From the NCBI RefSeq assembly GCF_018449575.1, contig NZ_JAAVUT010000007.1, positions 1-64,000 on the forward strand: a stretch of DNA of 64,000 bases. Direction: 5' to 3'. The translations under genes and the position numbers were made by a program. The notes below the pieces were generated by a model that saw only the letters and a program-made list of their open reading frames with translations, was not told the origin of the DNA and did not search any database. Shown here piece by piece: positions 56,949-64,000 of the stretch. Position 1 is the stretch's first letter. Every line of letters starts with the position of its first letter. The stretch is from Sodalis sp. dw_96 (GTDB taxonomy: Bacteria > Pseudomonadota > Gammaproteobacteria > Enterobacterales > Enterobacteriaceae).

Positions 56949-57923
56949 TCACTGAAGGTCTCCAGCCAGTTTTTCGAGTTCCGCCACTTTCGGATGGGCG
57001 CTACGCTCGTGAACATGACGATGAGGAGTACGGTCGATGACCAGGCTCAATAATTCAGGACGGCTGTAATGACCGCGAGAATCCATCTGGCGTTTACGCT
57101 TTTCTATCTCCCATAAATCGAGATCGGCAATCACCTCTCCCTCCCCTTCGGTCAGGGCGCCGATAACTTCACCCTGGGGGTCGATGATGGCGGTATAGCA
57201 TCCCCCCGAGATTGGGCCGATGTCGCAACCCGTGTCCGCCATGATGAGCGCCTGCTGCTCCGGATACAGCCAGGCGGTTGAGTTAACCACAAAGCAGGCG
57301 GCTTCCAGGGCGTGCATGCGGATGCTGACCTCCATTTGCCGGGTGAATAAATCACCGGCAAAGGAACCCGGATACATCGCCGCGTGAATTTGCTCGCCGT
57401 CTTCAATCAGGGCGTAACGCGCAAGCGAGTTGTAGTGTTCCCAGCAGGCCAACTGGCCGATACGGCCGACGGCGCTATCCACCGCTTTAAGACCCGAACC
57501 ATCGCCAACGCCCCAGATCATGCGCTCGTGATACGTCGGCGAAATTTTGCGCCTGGCCTGGAGCAGGGTACCGTCGGCATCAAACAGCAGTTGCGTGTTG
57601 TACAGCGTGTAGCCATCGCGTTCGTTAACGCCGATGGACACCACCATATGGGCTTCCTTGGCCGCTTTCCCGATGGCATCCGTCGTGGCGGAAGGCACCA
57701 CCACCGCCTGATCGAGCAGCTTGTAGTGCTCAGCGCCCATTTCGAAAGGGGTCTGGACAAATGAGAAATAGGGATAGTAGGGCACGATGGTTTCAGGGAA
57801 AACGGCAAAGTTCACGCCCTTTTCGCCCAGTTCAAGAATCTTGTCCACCACCTTGGCCACGGTGCCTTCACGGCTGTAAAGCACGGGAGATATTTGTACG
57901 GCGGCTGCTTTGACGATAGTCAT
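56949..57923 (-). CDS. nitrilase, aliphatic Nit1-type
   Basis: Carbon-nitrogen hydrolase converting organic nitriles to acids and ammonia (or, in close relatives, cyanide to formamide or formate). 324 residues. The catalytic triad is complete: Glu in [14 protein letters not shown] (near 44), Lys in [15 protein letters not shown] (near 125) and Cys in [13 protein letters not shown] (near 158). I start at ATG 57923 ([13 protein letters not shown]) with GAGGAGC upstream, rather than at an earlier in-frame codon. Between carbonic anhydrase and a GlxA-type regulator on the same strand. The natural substrate is unknown. Confidence 0.92.
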   Translation of the reverse strand: MTIVKAAAVQISPVLYSREGTVAKVVDKILELGEKGVNFAVFPETIVPYYPYFSFVQTPFEMGAEHYKLLDQAVVVPSATTDAIGKAAKEAHMVVSIGVNERDGYTLYNTQLLFDADGTLLQARRKISPTYHERMIWGVGDGSGLKAVDSAVGRIGQLACWEHYNSLARYALIEDGEQIHAAMYPGSFAGDLFTRQMEVSIRMHALEAACFVVNSTAWLYPEQQALIMADTGCDIGPISGGCYTAIIDPQGEVIGALTEGEGEVIADLDLWEIEKRKRQMDSRGHYSRPELLSLVIDRTPHRHVHERSAHPKVAELEKLAGDLQ

Positions 57924-58106
57924 GGTAAAGCTCCTCACTGATGGGTTGGGTCTGTAGTGAGGTTTATATTACAAGTGAAATCTATCGGCCATAGGTCGCA
58001 GGTGCCACCTTTTCGGACAACCTGCGTTTTCTACCGCCGGCTATATATCGCTGGCCTATGGCCGGTTATGCGCGCCTGGTAGCCGGCATCGACGGGCATT
58101 GATGAA

Positions 58107-59039
58107 TTATGCGCGCAATGTTTTCATAAACACTTGCGGCGGCTGACCATAAGCTCTGATAAAGGCGCGGCGCATGCGCTCAGGGTCGCCAAAACCAATC
58201 TCGGTCGCCACGACATCTATAGAGTGATGTCCGGCTTCCATCATCATGCGCGCAGACTCCAGGCGCAGATTTTCAATGGCTTTTGCGGGAGACTTGCCTG
58301 TTTCGGCGAGAAACACCCGGCTGAATTGCCTGGGACTTAAATGGGCCACGTCCGCCAGCGTCCCGACCGAGAGATCCGTTTTCAGGTGCTGGCGAGCGTA
58401 CGTCAAGGCTGCCTGGACACGATCGCTTTTGGGATCTAAATCCTGCATCACGGAAAACTGTGATTGGCCGCCGGCCCGGCGGTGATACAACACCAGCTGT
58501 CTGGACACCAGACGCGTTATCCCGGCGCCGAGATCGTTTTCCACCAGGGCCAGCGACAGATCAACGCAAGCGCTCATTCCCGCCGCGGTCCAGATTGGGC
58601 CGTCATTAACAAAAATGCGGTCTTCATCCACCTTTATTTTGGGATAGGACTTTTGCAGGTCTGGGGCATGCTGCCAGTGAGTCGTCGCACGGCGGCCATC
58701 CAGTAAACCTGCTTCAGCCAGCGCCGCGGAACCGGTACAAATAGAGCCGATACGTCTTGTAGCCGCACTGGATTGACGCAAATACGCAATCAACCCCGGG
58801 GAGGCGGGCCGTACGACATTATCGCCCAACACCAGGAGGGTATCAAAGCGCCGGTCATCAAAGGCATGGGTGTCTACCCCAAAGCCTGCCGAAGTCATGA
58901 CCAATCCGCCATGCTCCGATACCAGCGTTATTTCGTAGATAGGTTGGCGCGTAACTATATTGGCAACTTCAAACGTCGCCGACATGGAAAGCCCTATAAC
59001 CTGAAAACCCGGATAGAGAATCAGCCCTACGCTATGCAT
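58107..59039 (-). CDS. GlxA-family AraC regulator
   Basis: Transcription activator with an N-terminal DJ-1/PfpI-like (GATase1) domain (residues 1-180: GLILYPGFQVIGLSMSATFE, CTGSAALAEAGLLDGRRATTHW). The C-terminal AraC helix-turn-helix pair follows (SVGTLADVAHLSPRQFSRVF, DVVATEIGFGDPERMRRAF). I chose ATG 59039 (MHSVGLIL); the frame is open to 59126. 310 residues. It probably activates the nitrilase and carbonic anhydrase genes downstream. GlxA-type regulators next to nitrilase genes are common. Confidence 0.9.
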   Translation of the reverse strand: MHSVGLILYPGFQVIGLSMSATFEVANIVTRQPIYEITLVSEHGGLVMTSAGFGVDTHAFDDRRFDTLLVLGDNVVRPASPGLIAYLRQSSAATRRIGSICTGSAALAEAGLLDGRRATTHWQHAPDLQKSYPKIKVDEDRIFVNDGPIWTAAGMSACVDLSLALVENDLGAGITRLVSRQLVLYHRRAGGQSQFSVMQDLDPKSDRVQAALTYARQHLKTDLSVGTLADVAHLSPRQFSRVFLAETGKSPAKAIENLRLESARMMMEAGHHSIDVVATEIGFGDPERMRRAFIRAYGQPPQVFMKTLRA

Positions 59040-59317
59040 GGTTTCCCCGTCCTGTGATCTTAAAGGGGCCGATATGACATCCAGGCCTTTAGATTTTGTT
59101 ATACCCTTATCGTCCTGAAAAGCCAACGTATCCGCATATAAAGTGCGGCGAACCTCGGCCTGTGCCCTTTCTTCTTTCTTACGTCAACGGTAAAAAAAGG
59201 TTTTGACGTCGGTCGAACCGCAGGTGACCCTCAGGCCACGATTTTCACCGGTATCAGCCTTATCTTTATCTGTGGGTTCCATCATTTCTATCGCTTTTGT
59301 GGGTCGAGACTCCCCCT

Positions 59318-59396
59318 CTTGTTTCCCTGCCATACAGACTCCGTTATCATGGGCGCTAAGCTATCAGTGATAACCCATGAGAATAATCATCATCAC
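59318..59396. repeat. 79-bp direct repeat, copy B
   Basis: Partner of 56040-56118 (75/79 identical) in the same orientation. The pair brackets the carbonic anhydrase-nitrilase-glxA cluster of 3.2 kb. Downstream of this copy lies, about 385 bases away, the intact fic gene. Confidence 0.85.
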
Positions 59397-59597
59397 TACA
59401 CCCCTTCAATTTAACGAAATGGATATCATAACTCCATGAGTACACCAGAAAATTCTGACGAACATACCCCCATGATGCATTGGTGTGTTGGTATTGATAT
59501 TTAACATTTATTTTTATAAATAAAGAAAAGACTATACTTTAACCTACATTTTTATAACTGATTGATTTATAGGTCATTACTTTCCTTTGGACGATTA

Positions 59598-59724
59598 TAT
59601 ACCCTAAATAGTTCGAGTTGCAGGTAGGCGGCCACCGAATGAATCCCCAGGAGCTTACTAAGGTAAGTGACTGGGGTGAGCGAGGACAGCCAACAACCCT
59701 GCAACTCGAAGTATGACGGGTATA
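59598..59724. repeat. 127-bp palindromic repeat upstream of fic
   Basis: Terminal inverted repeats TATACCCTAAATAGTTCGAG and, from the other end, TATACCCGTCATACTTCGAG share the GTTGCAGG continuation. The centre contains CCCCAGGAGCTTACTAAGG...CACTGGGG-type complementarity. Same length as the recA-leader copy (25334-25460). No coding capacity. Related elements are dispersed in Enterobacterales genomes (general knowledge). Confidence 0.85.
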
Positions 59725-59780
59725 GCACTATGATTGAAGGCTGACCCGGAATACCGATACCCGTAAAGTGGATTGCCCCG

Positions 59781-60398
59781 ATGAACCGATATGATGTTTC
59801 CAACAGCGAAGGAAAGTTTGCCGAAAGCTCTGGCGAACAGGTCTTGGCCAACAAGCTGGGGATTTCGAAACCTGATGAAATCAATGGCGCGGAATTGGTT
59901 CTGCTGGAAAAATTTTATCAGACTATTTTTGAACAGCAATTCCCCCTTGGGCGCATAACGCTTGCCATGATAAAAAGCTGGCATCGCCGTTGGTTAGAGA
60001 GCGTCTATGAGTGGGCTGGACAGGAAAGAACGGTGAATATCAGCAAAGGCGGCTTTATGTTTGCGCCTTCAGCCCAACTACCGAAATTGTTGAGTGAGTT
60101 CGAAAAAAAATACCTCGCCAAATACACACCCTGTTCGGGGATGGATAAAGAGCAAGTCACTGAAGCGATCGCCATTGTCCATGTCGAGCTGATACTCATC
60201 CATCCCTTCAGGGAAGGCAACGGGCGCTTATCACGGCTTCTGGCTGACGTTATGGCAGTACAGGGAGGGTTTAACCCTTTGAATTATGGATGCTGGGAGC
60301 AAAACAAGAACCAATACATATCAGCTATTCATGTAGGTATGTCCATGAATTATGAGCCGATAAAATATTGGGTTAGTAAAGCACTTGAAAACGCTTAA
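59781..60398 (+). CDS. fic: Fic-domain AMP-transferase toxin
   Basis: A 205-residue single-domain Fic protein. The canonical active-site loop is intact as HPFREGNGRLSRLL near residue 137, with the catalytic His, the Mg-binding Glu/Asp position (E), and the nucleotide-binding GNGR. The beta-hairpin flap region (TVNISKGGFMFAP near 85) also fits. Such enzymes attach AMP to target-protein hydroxyls. No N-terminal inhibitory S/TxxxEG/N helix is visible in the protein itself. The small convergent gene at 60395-60565 may provide the inhibitor. Its stop shares TTAA with that gene's stop. Confidence 0.9.
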   Translation: MNRYDVSNSEGKFAESSGEQVLANKLGISKPDEINGAELVLLEKFYQTIFEQQFPLGRITLAMIKSWHRRWLESVYEWAGQERTVNISKGGFMFAPSAQLPKLLSEFEKKYLAKYTPCSGMDKEQVTEAIAIVHVELILIHPFREGNGRLSRLLADVMAVQGGFNPLNYGCWEQNKNQYISAIHVGMSMNYEPIKYWVSKALENA

Positions 60399-60565
60399 TC
60401 CCCTAGACGGAGATGGGCGAATTTTTTGCGCTGGGCTTTCAGGGAAGCCTCGATTTGCTCCGAAGACTGACCGGTTTCAATTGCCGTCGAAGTCACCACC
60501 GAACGGACGATCTGTTCGCGCGAGGGCTTGTTATAAGATACCACCACTTTTTTACTACTACTCAT
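60395..60565 (-). CDS. small Fic-associated antitoxin candidate
   Basis: 56 residues from ATG 60565, with an AGGAG ribosome site eight bases upstream; the frame is open to 60673 but lacks a better start. The sequence has SREQIVRSVVTSTAIETGQ near residue 16-34. Its STAIETG resembles the inhibitory helix motif S/T-x3-E-G/N of class I Fic antitoxins such as VbhA, with T in the G/N position followed by G. It is tail-to-tail with fic, the two stop codons sharing the palindrome TTAA at 60395-60398. Usual VbhA-type antitoxins lie upstream on the same strand, so this arrangement is odd. Confidence 0.6.
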   Translation of the reverse strand: MSSSKKVVVSYNKPSREQIVRSVVTSTAIETGQSSEQIEASLKAQRKKFAHLRLGD

Positions 60566-60859
60566 CACAACTCCTGCGCTGACGGCTGATTGTAGGAACA
60601 CATTATAAGCCAAAAATGGTGCTGGTGTGTTGGCATTTTTGTCAGTGGAAAAGGTTAATTGGATTAGATGCACAATATTCAGTCGGTCATCTCGTTGGTA
60701 TGAATTCGTTATAGCATACCCACACCGAGCAACTGCAACATCTTAAATCCTCGCAGTGTAACGGATTAGTTAAATCGCATTATTGCCAATAGCGTTAAAT
60801 TGCAATTAACAGTTTTTATTATTGGCTGAAAAATCTCAAGAATAATATCGATACTACCA

Positions 60860-61085
60860 TGACACTGAATTTGCCGAACGGCTGCTCGGTCAGTTGCCTC
60901 CAGGTTCAGTGAATAGGCCTTATGCAGACCTTATCCTTGTGTTAACGCCGCAACACATCTGGCCGTTTGCCGAACGGCTGCGCGCAGAGCAACGGATGGC
61001 GTTCATCCTGTGCCTGCTGGAAACTGCCAAACTGAACTATCATGACCTGGATTGCCCCTGTCCCTCAATCCTGCCCAATTTATAA
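60860..61085 (+). pseudogene. IS66-family remnant (tnpA end, tnpB start, tnpC end)
   Basis: 60860-60955 matches 63669-63770 of the IS66 element at the right end of the window (LNLPNGCSVSC of TnpA followed by the TnpB start LTPxxIW). The rest reads AEQRMAFILCLLETAKLNYHDL, which fits the conserved TnpC C-terminus (LIxSAKLNGHDPYxYL). The interior of the element, more than 1.5 kb, is deleted. Confidence 0.7.
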
Positions 61086-61280
61086 CAATAGTTCCAGCAT
61101 TGCTGGCTTTCTTGAACGAAGTTGTGCTGATGAAAAAAATCATGATTCACCGACGCGTAGATTCCCTTTCACTCAATAAATTTGAGCGGGGTACATCGAT
61201 GGCCGAAATCGGCGTACAAGCAATAGGCGACTGATAACAAAATTGACATAAATAATTTATGGTTACTTTTATTCATCAGC

Positions 61281-61309
61281 TTGACAAAATAGACAAAACG
61301 CAAGATTAT
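61281..61309 (+). promoter_or_regulatory. promoter of the two-gene ImmA module
   Basis: TTGACA (61281-61286), a 17-base spacer and GATTAT (61304-61309) make a good sigma70 promoter 66 bases before the start of the first gene. Confidence 0.6.
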
Positions 61310-61374
61310 GCTTAGACATTTCACCGAATCCCTTTTAGGGCTACACAACTTTATACATAAGGTAACTGTTCGCA

Positions 61375-61986
61375 ATGAAGCAACCCTGGGAACTAAACCC
61401 TGCTCTAACTCTGGAGCACCTGAAGCAACTGGCGTCCCTGATTCGAGACGTCAGAGATGATGTGGTTGACAGACATGACGAAGATCTTGGTGATTCGGCT
61501 CGTTCGACGGGATTAAGAGCTTACGAATGCTGTCGTATGAGAATTATTCGAGCTTCGACAAAGAATAAAGAATGGCCTTGGCTTGGTATAGTAAAAGATG
61601 ATGGCAGATTTACCTTTTCTATCGATTCCGTTCCAGTACGTTTGTATCGAGGGGGGCCTAGTCGTCCAGAAGAGCGGAGATTAATTCCTTGCGTGGAAGC
61701 ACTCAGTCAAATGACTTTATTACCTGCTGAAGTAGGTGAAGCTGCTTCCATACTGTGGTTTTTTGCTATCGAAGTTGACGAATTCCGTTATGTAGAACGA
61801 GTAACGTTCACAGGTTTTTCAGATGGAGTGCAGGTTTCATGTTGGGAAATCCCTCTTGATGAACGAGTTTCTGCTTTCAGCTTAACTGATGCTGAACTAC
61901 CAGAACCAGTAAAAACTCAGAAAGCATCAGTCTCTGTTAAAAAGAAGGACAAAAAGGCCGAGAATGATGATTCGAATAATGGTTAG
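61375..61986 (+). CDS. uncharacterised partner of ImmA/IrrE protein
   Basis: 203 residues; I do not recognise the family. Soluble, no signal. It begins MKQPWELNPALTLEHLKQLA, contains DSARSTGLRAYECCRMRIIR near 40 and VPVRLYRGGPSRPEERRLIP near 90. It ends in a Lys/Asp/Asn-rich tail (KKKDKKAENDDSNNG) after residue 180. It is followed after six bases by the HTH-peptidase gene, so they are one operon. Codon and base composition are more AT-rich than the core. A toxin-antitoxin or defence pair is possible; the job of this protein is unknown. Confidence 0.7.
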   Translation: MKQPWELNPALTLEHLKQLASLIRDVRDDVVDRHDEDLGDSARSTGLRAYECCRMRIIRASTKNKEWPWLGIVKDDGRFTFSIDSVPVRLYRGGPSRPEERRLIPCVEALSQMTLLPAEVGEAASILWFFAIEVDEFRYVERVTFTGFSDGVQVSCWEIPLDERVSAFSLTDAELPEPVKTQKASVSVKKKDKKAENDDSNNG

Positions 61987-61992
61987 TAAATT

Positions 61993-63120
61993 ATGTCCAT
62001 AGCATTTTATGGCGAGCGGCTACGGCTCGCTCGCTTATTGAAAGGGTATACGCTACAAGAACTCGGCGATGCCGTTTCGGTAACCCGGCAAAGTATAAAT
62101 CAGTATGAAAGTGATGTTAGAGCCCCAGCTACTGATGTGCGAAATGCATTGGCTGAATTCCTTCAGGTATTTCCTGATTTTTTTGGTATTCTACTTTCAG
62201 GTGATGTTAAACCTGAGCAGTGTCACTTTCGCAAGAGACAAACAACCCCTGCTGGGGTTAAAGAGCGAGTGCAAGCATATAGTACGGTTCTTGAACAACT
62301 TGTTGCCGAGTTGCATGAGCATCTAGACTTACCAGAAAACCGTTTTAATTTGATAGATAACAGCAAAATCTCAGAATTAACACCTCTTGTGATTGAAAAA
62401 ATAGCAGAAGGCGCTCGTATTCGTTGGGGATTAACGCCTGATGCACCGATCGATAATATGGTGAATGTCGTTGAGAACCAGGGGGCTATTGTTACTTGTT
62501 TCGATGGCGTCTCTGAGAAAGTTGATGCTCTATCAGTGAATCGGAAATTTCCCATTATAATTCGTAATACAGCTAAAGAAAGCGCATGTCGAATGCGTTT
62601 TGATCTGGCTCATGAAAGTGGCCACCTGATCATGCATGATGGTATTGAGACTGGCTGTAAGCAAACCGAGCGAGAAGCCGATGCTTTCGCTAGTGCTTTT
62701 TTATTCCCTCGTAAATCTTTTGCGAGAGAGTTTCCTGATTGCTTAGGGAGCGGAGGGGCTATCGATTGGAAAAGGGTTTACAGCCTAAAAATGCGATGGA
62801 AGGTAAGTGCCAGAGCGATCGTTTATAGAGCTCATTTTTTAGGATTTATTAATGCCCAACAATATAGAAGTGCTAATGTCTGGTTTAGTCAAACACGGCA
62901 AACTAAAAGTGAGAAGTTTGATGACCAAATTCCTTTAGAAGAACCTCATGTTCTAGAAGAAAGTTTAACTATATTGAAAGAACAGTTAGGTATATCTTTC
63001 GAAATGTTGGCTAAGAAATTGGGGATCAAACCAGAGCTATTAGCTGATATTTCCGGTGTTAAATATGTAGCCGATCATGATGATGGATTTGATGATGTAA
63101 TTGTCCCCTTTAACTTTTAA
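61993..63120 (+). CDS. HTH-ImmA/IrrE metallopeptidase
   Basis: 375 residues. An N-terminal XRE helix-turn-helix (about 8-62: RLARLLKGYTLQELGDAVSV, SINQYESDVRAP) is joined to a ImmA/IrrE (DUF955, COG2856) zinc protease (about 170-260). The zinc motif HESGH is near residue 212 (FDLAHESGHLIMHDG) and the third ligand Glu is in READAFASAFLFPRKSF. A C-terminal segment (LKEQLGISFEMLAKKLGIKP) looks like a second small helix-turn-helix. In known ImmA systems the protease cleaves a repressor to derepress mobile or stress genes. Here target and partner would be the gene before it. Confidence 0.85.
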   Translation: MSIAFYGERLRLARLLKGYTLQELGDAVSVTRQSINQYESDVRAPATDVRNALAEFLQVFPDFFGILLSGDVKPEQCHFRKRQTTPAGVKERVQAYSTVLEQLVAELHEHLDLPENRFNLIDNSKISELTPLVIEKIAEGARIRWGLTPDAPIDNMVNVVENQGAIVTCFDGVSEKVDALSVNRKFPIIIRNTAKESACRMRFDLAHESGHLIMHDGIETGCKQTEREADAFASAFLFPRKSFAREFPDCLGSGGAIDWKRVYSLKMRWKVSARAIVYRAHFLGFINAQQYRSANVWFSQTRQTKSEKFDDQIPLEEPHVLEESLTILKEQLGISFEMLAKKLGIKPELLADISGVKYVADHDDGFDDVIVPFNF

Positions 63121-63365
63121 GGAATGATTGATATGCCGGCTTGCGAATAAGCGGCCGGATTATTTATTCGTAAAGGTTAAGTAATTTATTAAAGTTCGTA
63201 GATTTTAAAGCTTGTTTAGAATTTGTAAGGATCCTTGATTCTTTAGCTTACGAAATATGATCCTTATGAGTAAAACCACCTGCAACGACATGGTACGGCG
63301 GGCCTAATAATTTATTAACGGTGCCCAATCTTGCCAAGTCCGCTTTATTGGTAAGGCGAAAAGTA
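63121..63365. other. intergenic region between ImmA module and IS66
   Basis: AT-rich, about 245 bases. An imperfect hairpin (CCGGCTTGCGAATAAGCGGCCGG near 63135) followed by ATTATTTATT could end the module transcript. Nothing else is supported. Confidence 0.35.
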
Positions 63366-63450
63366 GTAAGGGGACGGGCGTCTCGCCTTGCTCACGAAAT
63401 ACCATTCCAGCATTCTGATCTCACCCCATAAAATCGGTGTGAGATGGATC

Positions 63451-63753
63451 ATGACGAAACGTTATTCCCTTAGTGAAAGACAGCAACACCTTGATGCTTG
63501 GCAATGCAGTGGATTAACCAAACAAGAATATTGTCGGCAGCATCACATAACCGTTAGCGCCTTTTATTATTGGATAAAACATCATAAGGATGAGGTTACC
63601 GCGACAGAGACCACCGCCTTTATCCCCGCGCGCCGGGTTGTGGCTGAGAATAATAATGCTAGTGCAGTAACGCTGAACCTGCCTAACGGCTGTTCGGTCA
63701 GTTGTCTTCCGGCCCAATTAATGACCGTGATGCAGGCTTTATCACTGTGTTAA
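63451..63753 (+). CDS. tnpA: IS66 accessory protein TnpA
   Basis: A 100-residue protein with an N-terminal helix-turn-helix (SLSERQQHLDAWQCSGLTKQEYCRQHHI, YYWIKHHK) and C-terminal VTLNLPNGCSVSCLPAQLM. This is the usual IS66 Orf1 (TnpA). The start is ATG 63451; the frame is open to 63388 but without homology. tnpB starts in an overlapping frame at 63747, as in other IS66 elements. Confidence 0.9.
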   Translation: MTKRYSLSERQQHLDAWQCSGLTKQEYCRQHHITVSAFYYWIKHHKDEVTATETTAFIPARRVVAENNNASAVTLNLPNGCSVSCLPAQLMTVMQALSLC

Positions 63754-64000
63754 CGCCACCATGCATCTGGTTGGCACGCGAGCCGGTGGATATGCGCCGT
63801 GGCATCGATACGTTGACGCAATACATCACTGATAATTTGCACCAGCCCTGGCAGGAGGGCGCCGCCTTTGTGTTTTGCAATAAAGCCCACTCGCGCATGA
63901 AGGTCCTGCGATGGGATAAGCATGGCGTCTGGCTCTGTCTGCGTCGGTTGCACCAAGGCCATTTTGTCTGGCCAAAACAAGGTGATATCGCCTGGATGCT
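63747..64000 (+). CDS. tnpB: IS66 TnpB, partial
   Basis: GTG at 63747 overlaps the tnpA stop. It reads LTPPCIWLAREPVDMRRGID, then TLTQYITDNLHQ and a VFCNKAHSRMKVLRWDKHG segment. This is the IS66 Orf2 (TnpB) family signature. It stays open through base 64000, so it is cut by the window end, not by mutation. Confidence 0.9.
   Translation, partial: MLTPPCIWLAREPVDMRRGIDTLTQYITDNLHQPWQEGAAFVFCNKAHSRMKVLRWDKHGVWLCLRRLHQGHFVWPKQGDIAWM

Larger units (their letters stand above)
63366..64000 (+). mobile_element. IS66-family insertion sequence, left part
   Basis: The element appears to begin near 63366 with GTAAGGGGACGGGCGTCTCG, resembling IS66-type GTAA termini. It holds tnpA and the start of tnpB, and runs off the right end of the window. 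Confidence 0.75.

Noticed and set aside
60700-60860. Search for attachment sites or integrase at the tRNA cluster and right end
   Set aside because: No integrase gene or duplicated tRNA 3' end was found, so a tRNA-borne integrative element is not supported.

Overview
The window is a chromosomal stretch from an enterobacterium. The left 27.9 kb holds the core block clpB-pgeF-rluD / bamD / raiA / pheL-pheA / tyrA-aroF / rplS-trmD-rimM-rpsP / ffh / ypjD-corB / luxS / micA / gshA / yqaB / tRNA-Arg x3 + tRNA-Ser / csrA / alaS / recX / recA / pncC in Enterobacterales order. The proteins look like close relatives of the E. coli ones. corB directly next to luxS, the loss of yqaA and mltB, and the many broken accessory genes suggest a Sodalis/Pectobacteriaceae/Yersiniaceae-like lineage rather than Escherichia; the genus is inference.

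The core is rich in recognisable regulation. It includes a sigma32-like clpB promoter, a CRP site before raiA, the pheL leader peptide and pheA attenuator, TyrR boxes upstream of aroF-tyrA, a terminator-like hairpin in the rpsP leader, the sigmaE-driven MicA sRNA between luxS and gshA, and a LexA box in the recA promoter. A dispersed 127-bp palindromic element sits between the recA promoter and the recA gene, and a shortened copy supplies the last codons and stop of recX.

From about 27.9 kb to the right end the DNA is accessory. A cystine-type ABC transporter operon stops where its ATPase gene should begin. Two uncharacterised large proteins follow, one of them a candidate secreted effector with hydrophobic segments. 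Then come a truncated mannitol-type PTS EIIC fused at its break to a truncated DeoR-family regulator, an SDR/TetR divergent pair, a binding-protein-like ORF without signal peptide, a frameshifted fic gene, a membrane protein, two lipoproteins, and remnants of IS4- and IS3-type elements.

The dominant feature is a complete contact-dependent inhibition locus, cdiB-cdiA-cdiI (53.4-40.1 kb). Its genes overlap at GTGA/ATGA junctions. It encodes an outer-membrane exporter, a 3785-residue filamentous toxin carrier ending in a small probable RNase domain, and a 101-residue candidate immunity protein.

The right end holds a Gfo/Idh/MocA oxidoreductase, an acidic J-domain-like protein, and a carbonic anhydrase-nitrilase-GlxA/AraC cluster framed by two copies of a 79-bp repeat (one followed by a fic fragment). 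Beyond these lie an intact Fic toxin whose stop codon interlocks with a convergent small antitoxin-like gene, and a two-gene module (unknown protein plus HTH-ImmA/IrrE peptidase) between IS66 pieces. The window ends inside an IS66-family element. The right side is therefore a conflict/toxin-antitoxin hotspot assembled by repeated insertion and deletion.
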